Source: an uncultured Alphaproteobacteria bacterium
Lineage (GTDB): Bacteria; Pseudomonadota; Alphaproteobacteria; GCA-2731375
Reading direction: 5' to 3'
DNA length: 64,000 nucleotides
Assembly (NCBI GenBank): GCA_951812805.1
Contig: CATOSZ010000001.1
Span: forward strand, 1,302,001 to 1,366,000
A program made the translations under genes and the position numbers. The number at the start of each line of letters is the position of its first letter. Position 1 is the first letter of the stretch. Below, in pieces: positions 52,859-60,670 of the stretch. Below the pieces are notes generated by a model. It did no database searches. It worked only from the letters and a program-made list of their open reading frames with translations, and was not told where the DNA came from.

Positions 52859-53590
52859 ATGAAAGCTTTGATAGACCAACTGATCGCCCTGAGGCTGTAT
52901 GGAATGGCGGCTTGCGCCGAAGCTTTGCTGGCCGCGCGCAAGCCGCCAAGTCTGACCACTGCGATAAAGCAACTGATCGACGCCGAGACTGTAGAGCGCC
53001 GGGTGCGCTCTATCCAGCACCAAATGCGGGCCTCGAAGTTCCCCCACCATAAGGACTTCGCCACTTTCGATTACGGCCTAGCCGCCGTCACCCAAGCGCA
53101 AATCGACCCCTTCTGCTCAGGGCAGTTCACCCAGGAGGCCCACAACCTCATTCTGGTGGGCGGAACCGGTACGGGCAAAACCCACATCGCCATTGCTCTG
53201 GGGACGCTGTTGATCAATCAGGGAAAGAAGGTCCGTTTCTTCAACGCCGTCGATCTGATCAATGCGCTGATCAAGGAACAGGCCGAAGGCAACGCCGGCA
53301 AGATCATCCGGCAACTGACGGCCATGGATTGCGTCATCATCGACGAACTGGGCTATATCCCATTCCCCAAATCCGGCGGTGCGCTCTTGTTCCACCTGAT
53401 CAGCAAACTCTATGAGAAGACCAGCGTCATCATCACCACCAATCTGGAGTTCGGGGAATGGGTCTCCGTCTTCGGAGATGCAAAAATGACAACCGCGTTG
53501 CTGGATCGTGTAACGCATCACTGCGCAATCATCGAAACAGGCAACATGTCTTACCGCTTCGCACAAAGCAAACAGCGACGACAAAAGTAG
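52859..53590 (+). CDS. istB: IstB of IS21-A copy 3 (the only intact istB of this element here)
   Basis: A 243-residue AAA+ helper ATPase. Walker A is 'GGTGTGKTH' (about 102) and Walker B '[12 protein letters not shown]' (about 153). The ATG overlaps the last bases of istA (ATGA). Copies 1 and 2 have this gene split, so any IS21-A movement in this region would need IstB from here. Confidence 0.95.
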   Translation: MKALIDQLIALRLYGMAACAEALLAARKPPSLTTAIKQLIDAETVERRVRSIQHQMRASKFPHHKDFATFDYGLAAVTQAQIDPFCSGQFTQEAHNLILVGGTGTGKTHIAIALGTLLINQGKKVRFFNAVDLINALIKEQAEGNAGKIIRQLTAMDCVIIDELGYIPFPKSGGALLFHLISKLYEKTSVIITTNLEFGEWVSVFGDAKMTTALLDRVTHHCAIIETGNMSYRFAQSKQRRQK

Positions 53591-53603
53591 CCGCCCTGTA
53601 AGC

Positions 53604-53652
53604 AAAGCCCCAGGCTGATCCGCTATATGGAGCCAATCAGCCTGGGGGCTTT
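53604..53652 (+). terminator. Terminator after istB of IS21-A (copy 3)
   Basis: The same stem-loop and TTT as at 34963-35011, 14 bp after the istB stop. Confidence 0.75.
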
Positions 53653-53747
53653 CATCGCAAAGGCGGGCAAATCAAAACGGGTCCTGTACAGATTGTTCTG
53701 CAAAAGGGGTTTCGTAGCTGGGGCACAAGTCCGGGCCGATGGGGTGG

Positions 53748-53876
53748 ATGAGCTGCCTCCGGCTGGTCCGGGCTCTCGCGATCGAAATCCATGAGGACTG
53801 GCTGGATGCCAACCGCTAGCTCAACATGATCCATCTCAAGGAGAGCAAAAGCGAACGCATCCAGAAAGCCGCCTGA
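53748..53876 (+). pseudogene. IS256-type transposase relic (IS21-A copy 3)
   Basis: Third copy of the 42-codon relic, with the same internal TAG and terminal TGA. Confidence 0.45.
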
Positions 53877-54045
53877 CGGCGGCTCGGCATGCCTGGCGCT
53901 CCGAGCAATCGAAATCTCCGCGCCAGGCATGCCGGTGGCCCTCATCGGCAGCCATGACAAACTTGCAGAACAGTCTGGACACTACTTCAAAAGCTCATTG
54001 CCACTTCAAGAACCCCACCTGATCCCCACGTTCCGCCGCCGGCCC

Positions 54046-54152
54046 GGTTGTCCCGGTGGGCCCACAGGCCCCTCCCACGCGGCTTCGCTCCGCGTAACGC
54101 AAAGCGCTACACGAAGCCGCGCGGGGCCCTCCCGTGGACTACCGGGACAACC
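54046..54152. repeat. 107-bp palindrome inside IS21-A (copy 3)
   Basis: Third copy of the inverted repeat with arms GGTTGTCCCGGT / ACCGGGACAACC. Confidence 0.7.
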
Positions 54153-54220
54153 TCCGTCGAAGCAAGGGGGGGGTCAATTTTGCACGCCGATAGGGGGTCA
54201 GAATTAAATGCTGATTGACA

Positions 54221-56605
54221 CCCGAGAACATCCTTGCCGGCTCCCTCGAGGTCGACTGGGCCGCGGCGACGGGCGCCGAGGAGATCGTCTGCCGCTACGT
54301 CGAACCCGACCTGGACTGGCAGTGGAACAGCGTCCGCCGCCTGGCGCCGGGCGTGCGTGGCGCGCCGGCCCGTAGCGTGACCGTCACGCTGCCCGGCGTG
54401 ACGAAGCGTGCGCAGGCGGCCACCGAATGCAATTTGCAGGCCGCGCGGCAGATCTATCACCGCCGCCGCATCGCCTGGGACATGGCCGACGAGGGCCTGC
54501 TGATCCAGCGCGGCGACGTCGTCAGGCTGACCCACGGCCTGATCGACGGCGGCCTCGCCGGCCGTCTGCTCGGCGGCAACGAGCGCCGCCTGCGTCTCTC
54601 CCGCCCCGTCGAGCTCACCGGCGAGGATTACATAATCCTGCGTCTCGCCGACGGCGCCCTGCACACCACCCTGGTCGCTCGTCCTGGCGGCGGGGGCGAT
54701 GACGAGGTCCTGTTGGCCGCGCCGCTGCCCGCCGCCCCGGGCGCGGCGGGCGACGATCCCCTGGACATCCTCTGGCGGCTCTACCCGGCCGGCAGCCCGC
54801 CGGCCAAGGTCCGGATCGTCTCGGTCCGGCCGCGCGCCGACGGCACGACCCGCTTCGAGGCGATCGACGAGGTCGACGCCTATCACCGGGCCGCCACCTC
54901 CGACCTCGCGGTGCCGCTGCCCCGCCTGCGCCGCGAGACGCCGCGTGTGCTCGCCATCGGCTTCTCGGAGGCGCCCGTCCAGGTTGGCCGCGCCCACTTG
55001 GTGGAGATCACCGCCACACTCTCCGTGGCCGGCGACTGGCGTGGCGGCACCATCCGCGCCGACGACGGCGGCGAGATGCGCGTCGTCGCCAGGCTCTCCG
55101 CCGGCGAGACCAGCGCCAGCTGGATCGCCCGCGCCGGCGGCGAAATCGACGTGGTGGTGACGCCCGGCTCCGACGCCGCCCCGGCGGGCACGCCCTTCGT
55201 GGCCAAATTCAAGGCCGCCGGCGTGGCCGGCCCGGCGCCCGCCGCGCCGGAGGCCTTCACGGTCGCGGCCGCCGCCGACGGCACCCGGCGCTTCGGCTGG
55301 CGCGACGCCGCATCCCCCACCGTCGTCGGATACCGCATTCTGTACGCGCCGGGCGCGCGGGACCCACGCTCGGCCATGACGCCGCTGCACGACGGCCTGC
55401 TCACCGCCAGTCCCTGGGAGAGCCAGGATCCGCCCGCCGGCACCTGGCGCTTCGCCATCGTGGCGGTCGACGCCCACGGCCGGGAGTCGGAACCGGCCTA
55501 CGCCGCCGCCACCCTGCCGCCACCGCGCGGCGCCGCCCGGTCGACCGAATACATCTTTCGCCGCACGGCGGGCGCCACCGCGCCCGCCCGGCCCACGGGC
55601 GACCGTGTCGTAGACTCCTATCTCCCCTACGGCTGGTCGCGCGATCCCCGGGGGGTCACCGTCGACCTCCCCTCCGAGTGGGTATCCAGCCGCCAGGGCC
55701 GCGCCGGCGCTTGGGGTAATTTCTCCACCCCCGCGCTGTTCTCGCGGTACTCTCGCGACGGCAAGGATGGTAATCCCGGCAAGGACGGCGAGGATGGCGA
55801 GGATGGCGCGTCCGGAAAGCGCGCGCGGGGGGACTTTTATCGCCGCGCTCTTCGCGCCGCATGGTCTGGCGCGGAGGCTCGTCTCGCGTTGCCTGGTGCT
55901 CCGATAGTCTCAGATACAGTCACACTGTATTACCCGAGCGGCTCGTGGGCAGAGACCCGCGCCTGGTCGGGTCGCGCGTGGCTACGCATCGATAAACGCC
56001 TCGACGGGAATATTCTGATGCCCGGAAGCGTAACCGCGAACGCGATCGCGGCTAACTCCATTACCAGCTCTCACATCCGCGCCGGCTCTATCGTCGTCGG
56101 CTCGCAGGGGATCAGGGACGGGGCGGTCGGTAGCGAGAAACTTTCTGGCGTCATTCAGAGTTCTAATTTTCGGACCGGTAAATCCGGCTGGCGCATCCAG
56201 AAGTCCGGGGACGCCGAATTCAACGGCGTCGTCATCTCGCGCAAGATCGTCGCCGATCAGGGATCTCTCCCCATCCCCCGCTGGGGCGTCAAACATTCCG
56301 CGGCGATTAGGCTCGCCGGCACCTGGTTCGTGGAGCGGACCGGCGTGCCGATCAGCGCCTGGAATGGCACCGACGCCACCTATCTCGGCACGGGCGGGAT
56401 TACCAATGCCCACGTGATATCTAATCCAGGTGTCCCGCCGGACGTATTGTGGGGTGTGCAGGTCACTGTCTTGCCTTTAACGCGCTGGAGCGGCGGTCAG
56501 ACGCTGCGCCTCAAGCTCGATCTCTGGTGTAAGGGGGTCACTGATATTCGACCAGTGCGCGGGGGCCGGTGGTGGATCAATTGGAAAATCTACAGGGTCT
56601 CATGA
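54221..56605 (+). CDS. C-terminal part of a phage tail-tip / host-specificity protein (J-like)
   Basis: The frame enters from the IS21-A end and continues for 794 codons to a TGA at 56603-56605; a TTG inside the IS end could serve as an accidental start. The N-terminal third resembles the J/gp37-type tail-tip hub ('DWQWNSVRRLAPGVRGAP', 'QAARQIYHRRRIAWDMA', 'GDVVRLTHGLIDG'). Two fibronectin-type III-like stretches follow (about 245-330 and 345-425). A short collagen-like run of Gly-x-Asp triplets ('GKDGNPGKDGEDGEDGASG', about 515-535) comes next, then a beta-rich receptor-binding tail. The usual N-terminal part is missing. It is oriented opposite to the terminase, portal and head genes on the far side of the IS. 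Confidence 0.8.
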   Translation, partial: PENILAGSLEVDWAAATGAEEIVCRYVEPDLDWQWNSVRRLAPGVRGAPARSVTVTLPGVTKRAQAATECNLQAARQIYHRRRIAWDMADEGLLIQRGDVVRLTHGLIDGGLAGRLLGGNERRLRLSRPVELTGEDYIILRLADGALHTTLVARPGGGGDDEVLLAAPLPAAPGAAGDDPLDILWRLYPAGSPPAKVRIVSVRPRADGTTRFEAIDEVDAYHRAATSDLAVPLPRLRRETPRVLAIGFSEAPVQVGRAHLVEITATLSVAGDWRGGTIRADDGGEMRVVARLSAGETSASWIARAGGEIDVVVTPGSDAAPAGTPFVAKFKAAGVAGPAPAAPEAFTVAAAADGTRRFGWRDAASPTVVGYRILYAPGARDPRSAMTPLHDGLLTASPWESQDPPAGTWRFAIVAVDAHGRESEPAYAAATLPPPRGAARSTEYIFRRTAGATAPARPTGDRVVDSYLPYGWSRDPRGVTVDLPSEWVSSRQGRAGAWGNFSTPALFSRYSRDGKDGNPGKDGEDGEDGASGKRARGDFYRRALRAAWSGAEARLALPGAPIVSDTVTLYYPSGSWAETRAWSGRAWLRIDKRLDGNILMPGSVTANAIAANSITSSHIRAGSIVVGSQGIRDGAVGSEKLSGVIQSSNFRTGKSGWRIQKSGDAEFNGVVISRKIVADQGSLPIPRWGVKHSAAIRLAGTWFVERTGVPISAWNGTDATYLGTGGITNAHVISNPGVPPDVLWGVQVTVLPLTRWSGGQTLRLKLDLWCKGVTDIRPVRGGRWWINWKIYRVS

Positions 56606-56722
56606 AAGGCCTCCATCACCAACGCATCGTGGCCGATTTTCCAGGCCGGAATGCCCCCAAAATCACGGCGATTTTCCAGACGGTTTCGACCGTGAAAAAA
56701 TATTTCCGAACATGATTCTTAA

Positions 56723-57613
56723 TTATTTCTGTCCCGCTACAGCGGGCTCCAGGTAGGTTTCGATCTCGTCGCCGGCGATGGCGCATTCCCGCGCGATCAG
56801 GTCGCGCGCTTCGGCGGGGTTGGCGTTCACCCAATCCGCCGCGCGGATGGCAGTGCGGAGATAGCGCACGGTCGCGTCGAAATGCGTCTCGACCAGATGG
56901 TGCGAGGTGGTCACCAGGCGCGGCGTCGAGTTGTTGATGCGATCGGCGAGGCTGGGTGCCGTGCGCAGGTCGTAGAGCAGGCGGATCCGCCCGGCCGCCT
57001 CGCGCCGCAGCAACGCCACCTCCGGCCCCTTGCCGAAGATCGCGTCGACCTCGCCCGCCAGCAGGGCCTGGAGCTGGCCGCGGTATTCACAGCGCGCCGG
57101 AGTGGCGACATCGTCCCGGCCGACGTTCCGCCGCTCGCTCGGATCCCAGCCTTCGACGATATCGACGAAGTCGACGTCGGTGGCCGGTACCTCGTGCACG
57201 CTGAGCGCGGAGAGCAAGCCCTTCTGCGCCGCGAAACGCCAGAAGTTGAACACCAGCTTCGGCCATACCGGCAAGGCCAGGCGACGACCGGCGAGATCGG
57301 CGACACTTTGGATGTCATCGTCGGCGCGGACGAAGACGCCCTGCAGCTCTTCCATGAAGGTGATGCCGAGCAGCACGGAGTCCACGCCGTTCGCGCGGGC
57401 CCACACCGGCGGCGCGACGCCGCCTTCGCGCATGAACATCTCGATCGAATGGGTGTAGTGAACGTTCTGGTGCGCGGGCCCGAGTTCGACGATGTTCGGC
57501 ACGGTGTAGCCCGAGTCTTCGAAGGCCTCGGCCAGCATTCCGGTCTGGAAGGCGATGCCCGATGCCGTGGGGACCGGGCAACGGGTGTAGTAGATCGGCG
57601 TCGGTGCCGTCAT
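56723..57613 (-). CDS. DszB-like / NMT1-type substrate-binding-fold protein
   Basis: A 296-residue protein with a periplasmic-binding-protein fold but no signal peptide; ATG 57613 is used. 'YYTRCPVPTASG' (about residues 8-19) places a Cys as in the desulfinase DszB, which I recall with a catalytic Cys in a Cys-Pro-Val-Pro context. 'VHYTHS' and 'MREGGVAPP' follow in the positions of its His and Arg. 'LLGITFMEELQGVFVRADDD' and 'SVADLAGRRLALP' are also shared with DszB. It may cleave a sulfinate or bind a related ligand. There are no ABC permease genes next to it, which favours an enzyme. The residue match is recalled and not aligned. Confidence 0.65.
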   Translation of the reverse strand: MTAPTPIYYTRCPVPTASGIAFQTGMLAEAFEDSGYTVPNIVELGPAHQNVHYTHSIEMFMREGGVAPPVWARANGVDSVLLGITFMEELQGVFVRADDDIQSVADLAGRRLALPVWPKLVFNFWRFAAQKGLLSALSVHEVPATDVDFVDIVEGWDPSERRNVGRDDVATPARCEYRGQLQALLAGEVDAIFGKGPEVALLRREAAGRIRLLYDLRTAPSLADRINNSTPRLVTTSHHLVETHFDATVRYLRTAIRAADWVNANPAEARDLIARECAIAGDEIETYLEPAVAGQK

Positions 57614-57753
57614 GGCGAACCTCGTCCTCGAAACCGCATGGCGCGGACGACAGCCTATCATGGACCCCGACACCGCGCCCGGGAGGTCTCCCACGCCTTG
57701 CCAGCGCCGCCGATGGCCGCTACGTCATGGGGGAGGGAAGCGGAGGACACATC

Positions 57754-58617
57754 ATGGACACGCCGCGAGCGGCACGACTGGAAGACCGCGCGGTCCTGCG
57801 CCTCGGCGGGAGCGAGGTGCGTGACTTTCTGCAAGGGCTCGTCTCCAACGACGTCGAGCGGCTGGGCCCGGAATCTGCGATCTATGCCGCCCTGCTGACG
57901 CCGCAGGGCAAGTATCTCTTCGATTTCTTCCTGGCGGACACGAGCGACGGGTTGCTGTTGGAGGGCGAGGCGGAACGACTCGGCCCGCTCGCCAAGCGGC
58001 TTTCGATGTATCGCTTGCGTGCCGACGTCGAGATCGAGGCGGTGGACCTCGCCGTGCACGCCGTCTTCGGCGATCGTGCGGCGGCGGCACTGGGCCTCGA
58101 CGACGCGCCGGGCGCGGCCCGGGTGTTGGAGGGCGGTGGCATGGCCTTCGTCGACCCGCGCGACGCGCGGGCTGGTATTAGAGTATTGGGCGGCGCGGCG
58201 GGCCCGCTCGGCGATATCGCCCAGGCCTCGGCCGCGGACTACGACCGTCATCGCCTCGCCCTCGGATTGCCCGACGGCAGCCGCGATCTCGAGGTCGATC
58301 GGTCCATCCTGTTGGAGGCCGATTTCGAAGCGCTGAACGGCGTCGACTTCAAAAAGGGTTGCTATGTCGGCCAGGAGGTGACGGCGCGGACCAAGCACCG
58401 AGGCCTGGTGCGCAAGCGCCTGCGGCCCGTGGCGGTTCAAGGGCCGCTGCCGGCGCCGGGCACGCCGATCCTGGCCGGCGGGCGCGAGGTCGGCACGCTC
58501 AGATCCGGGCGAGACGACCGGGCCTTGGCACTGCTGCGCCTCGACGCGGTGGAGGGCGCGGGCGAGATGACGGCCGAGGCCAGCCGGATCACGCCGCTGC
58601 CGGAGGTCGCACGATGA
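57754..58617 (+). CDS. ygfZ: Folate-binding protein YgfZ (tRNA-modification / Fe-S maintenance factor)
   Basis: A 287-residue GcvT-fold protein that supports Fe-S enzymes such as MiaB through folate. The diagnostic 'KKGCYVGQEVTAR' lies at about 200-212. The N-terminal 'RDFLQGLVSNDV' and 'ALLTPQGKYLFDF' are also typical. The start at 57754 has 'cggagg' 8 bp upstream. It overlaps tag by ATGA. Confidence 0.93.
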   Translation: MDTPRAARLEDRAVLRLGGSEVRDFLQGLVSNDVERLGPESAIYAALLTPQGKYLFDFFLADTSDGLLLEGEAERLGPLAKRLSMYRLRADVEIEAVDLAVHAVFGDRAAAALGLDDAPGAARVLEGGGMAFVDPRDARAGIRVLGGAAGPLGDIAQASAADYDRHRLALGLPDGSRDLEVDRSILLEADFEALNGVDFKKGCYVGQEVTARTKHRGLVRKRLRPVAVQGPLPAPGTPILAGGREVGTLRSGRDDRALALLRLDAVEGAGEMTAEASRITPLPEVAR

Positions 58618-59210
58618 CGGCGGACGGCCGTTGCGGCTGGTGCGGGTCCGAGCCGATCTATGTCGACTATCACGACACCGAGTGGGGCGTCGCCGAATGG
58701 GACGACCGGGCGCTGTTCGAGAAGCTGCTGCTGGACGGCTTCCAGGCCGGCCTCTCCTGGATCACCATCCTGAAAAAGCGCGACAACTTCCGCGCCGCCT
58801 TCGAGGGTTTCGAGCCCGAGGTGATGGCCCGCTTCGACGAGGCCAAACTCGCCGCCCTGATGGCCGACACGGGCATCGTGCGCAACCGCCTGAAGATCCA
58901 GGCGAGCGTCTCCAACGCGCAGGGCTATCTGGCACTCCGCGAGCGCGGCATCGGCTTTCGCGAGTTCCTCTGGGATTTCGTCGACGGCGAGCCCAAGGTC
59001 AACCACTGGAAAACTTCCGCCGAGGTGCCGGCGGAAACGGCGGAGAGCAAGGCGATGTCCAAGGCCCTGAAGGCGGAGGGCTTCCGTTTCGTCGGCCCGA
59101 CCATCTGCTATGCCGCGATGCAGGCGATGGGCCTGGTGAACGATCACCTCGTCGGCTGCTTTCGCCATACCGAATGCCAGGACCTCGCCCGGGCCAGCCG
59201 GCCTGCTTGA
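58614..59210 (+). CDS. tag: DNA-3-methyladenine glycosylase I
   Basis: A 198-residue base-excision repair enzyme. 'RCGWCGSEPIYVDYHDTEWG' (about 6-25) holds the zinc Cys and His, 'GFQAGLSWITILKKR' (about 43-57) is the HhH-like part with the catalytic-site Glu/Trp surroundings, and 'FVGPTICYAAMQAMG' plus 'VGCFRH' complete the zinc site. Overlaps ygfZ by 4 bp, and the DUF1491 gene follows after 5 bp, so the three form an operon. Confidence 0.96.
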   Translation: MTADGRCGWCGSEPIYVDYHDTEWGVAEWDDRALFEKLLLDGFQAGLSWITILKKRDNFRAAFEGFEPEVMARFDEAKLAALMADTGIVRNRLKIQASVSNAQGYLALRERGIGFREFLWDFVDGEPKVNHWKTSAEVPAETAESKAMSKALKAEGFRFVGPTICYAAMQAMGLVNDHLVGCFRHTECQDLARASRPA

Positions 59211-59215
59211 GTGCC

Positions 59216-59551
59216 ATGCAGCCCCGTCTCAAGGCCGAGCTCTGGATCAAGGCGCATATCCGTCGGGTCGAGCTCGCGGGCGCGACGGCGATGGTGGCCC
59301 GGCGCGGCGACGACATGTCGGGTTCTGTGTTGCTCAAGCTCAACCGCCTGGATGGCACCGCCCAGGTGCTGGCACCCGCGCCGCACGCCGACGCGGGTCG
59401 CGTCTGGCTCACCGCCACCGGCGCCGATCCGGTGGAGGACCGTGCGGCGGAAGACTTCATCCGCCGGCAGGTCGACTTCGATCCCGACCTCTGGGTGCTG
59501 GAGATCGAGGACCGGCAAGGCCGTCACTTTCTGGACGATGCGGTGGAATAG
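59216..59551 (+). CDS. DUF1491 family protein
   Basis: A 111-residue protein with 'LKAELWIKAHIRRVE' at the N-terminus and 'VLLKLNRLDGTAQVLAP' in the middle, as in the alphaproteobacterial DUF1491 family. The function is unknown. The last 28 bp overlap the convergent XRE regulator gene, which could couple their expression through antisense transcripts. Confidence 0.82.
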   Translation: MQPRLKAELWIKAHIRRVELAGATAMVARRGDDMSGSVLLKLNRLDGTAQVLAPAPHADAGRVWLTATGADPVEDRAAEDFIRRQVDFDPDLWVLEIEDRQGRHFLDDAVE

Positions 59552-60369
59552 GCCGGCCCGTCCGCCGCCGCCCACTCGTGGAACAGCGCTTCGCCGGCTT
59601 CGTCGGCGGGGAAGAAGTTCTCGATGCGGATCTCCTGCGCGGTGACGTCCATCGGCGTGCCGAGGGTCGCGATGGTGGTGAAGAGGGGCAGCCTGCGCCC
59701 GCTACGTTCGAAGACGATGGTCAGCACCGGCGCCTGCGTCGGCGTGAGCTCGGCCAGTTCGCCCGGGCCCGGCACGTCGGGATAAAGCAGGACCCGCTGC
59801 AACAGCGCCTGGGTCTCCTCGGCCCCGTCGGCGAGCGCGTCGGCCCTGAGATAGGCGACGAAACAGAGCGCGACCTCCCGCCAGTTGACGATCAGCGGGC
59901 GCAGCGGCGCGGGCGCCAGCACCGCCTCGACCAGGTTGATCTCCCCCACCTCGACGTCGGCCTCCGGCGCGCCGGTGGCGAGAAAGGCGAAAAGGCGACG
60001 GGCGCCCGTGTTGGCCCGCAGCAGGTTCCAGCGCCGGTCGACGACGAGGGCCGGATAGGGCTCCTGCGCGCAGAGCATATGGTCGAGGGCACGGTTGACC
60101 ACCGCCAGCTCCTCGCCGCCGAGTTGTCCCTCGCGCCAGAGCGGGGCGAAGCCGGCGGCGAGCAGCAGCTGGTTGCGCTCGCGAAACCTAAGATCGAGGG
60201 CGGCGGCCAGGCGCAGCACCATGTCCCGGCTCGGCCGCGCCCGGCCGAGTTCCAGGAAACTCAAATGACGCTGCGAGACCGCGGCCTCGCCGGCGAGCAT
60301 CAACTGCGAAAAGCCGCGGCGCGAACGCCACCAGCGCAGCCGTTCGGCGAAGCCGCTTGCCTGGTCCAT
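59524..60369 (-). CDS. XRE-family regulator with MmyB-like ligand domain
   Basis: A 281-residue transcription factor. The Cro/C1-type helix-turn-helix is at about 10-60 ('GFSQLMLAGEAAVSQRHLSFLELGRARPS'-type region). The C-terminal MmyB-like domain, thought to bind fatty acids or similar ligands, begins near residue 100 ('YPALVVDRRWNLLRANTGARRL') and includes 'LPLFTTIATLGTPMDVTAQE' near the end. The start 60369 has 'gaggtag' 7 bp upstream. It is divergent from the small membrane gene and the likely regulator of nearby metabolism. Confidence 0.9.
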   Translation of the reverse strand: MDQASGFAERLRWWRSRRGFSQLMLAGEAAVSQRHLSFLELGRARPSRDMVLRLAAALDLRFRERNQLLLAAGFAPLWREGQLGGEELAVVNRALDHMLCAQEPYPALVVDRRWNLLRANTGARRLFAFLATGAPEADVEVGEINLVEAVLAPAPLRPLIVNWREVALCFVAYLRADALADGAEETQALLQRVLLYPDVPGPGELAELTPTQAPVLTIVFERSGRRLPLFTTIATLGTPMDVTAQEIRIENFFPADEAGEALFHEWAAADGPAYSTASSRK

Positions 60370-60562
60370 ACCACTACCTCCAACGTCGTTACACACATGA
60401 CCTCGGGGCAGGATAACACCTCTTCCCGCCCGGCACGCCGATGGCGCGCTGGTGGGGTTGAACGTGATGCCAAAAAGTTGAACAGCCTGTGAGCATGGTC
60501 ACTGCGCTTCGCCGCGCGGCGCGCCATATTTGAATCACGAAAGCGAGACGAGGAGCGGACCC

Positions 60563-60670
60563 ATGATCAACACCCTGCGCGCCACCCGGACCTACGCCCT
60601 GCAGACCGTCCTGGTATCGCTGGCGGTGACCGTCTGGTTCTCGAAGGATATTTTCTTCGGGGCGCTTTAA
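60563..60670 (+). CDS. Small single-span membrane protein, 35 aa
   Basis: The ATG at 60563 has 'gaggagcgg' about 5 bp upstream, a good ribosome site. The product starts polar ('MINTLRATRTY'), then has a hydrophobic helix ('TVLVSLAVTVWF') and a short tail, ending at TAA 60668-60670. Its last 4 bp overlap the convergent SMP-30 gene end. No family is recognised. It could be a small inner-membrane protein missed by standard calling. Confidence 0.55.
   Translation: MINTLRATRTYALQTVLVSLAVTVWFSKDIFFGAL

Larger units (their letters stand above)
45497..52862 (+). pseudogene. istA: istA of IS21-A copy 3, split twice (join 45497..46625, 48072..48407, 52819..52862)
   Basis: The three pieces sum to 1,509 bp, the intact length, after removal of one atttcgagc and one gactgca duplication. 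The first break (ISNCY-like) is after the catalytic core, and the second (IS21-B) is 14 codons before the end. A truncated protein that keeps the Asp-Asp-Glu residues could still be made, but the normal C-terminus is lost. Confidence 0.92.
45390..54220 (+). mobile_element. IS21-A copy 3 carrying three further elements
   Basis: The ends are those of IS21-A (TGTGAATCGG ... CTGATTGACA). After removal of the ISNCY-like element, IS21-B, the IS66-like element and their duplications, exactly 2,974 bp remain. The flanks do not match (cccttgga left, cccgagaa right), so there is no target duplication, unlike copies 1 and 2. istA is split twice; istB is intact. Phage genes on the two sides run away from the element. 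Confidence 0.9.

Noticed and set aside
31058-54220. Composite transposon made of IS21-A copies 2 and 3 with 35580-45389 as cargo
   Set aside because: The outer flanks show no shared duplication, copy 2 has its own inner/outer duplication, and the cargo is ordinary chromosome plus prophage.
54215-54220. TTG in the IS21-A end as the true start of the tail-tip protein
   Set aside because: The codon lies within the IS terminus and the protein begins in the middle of a J-like domain, so the gene is a truncated fragment.
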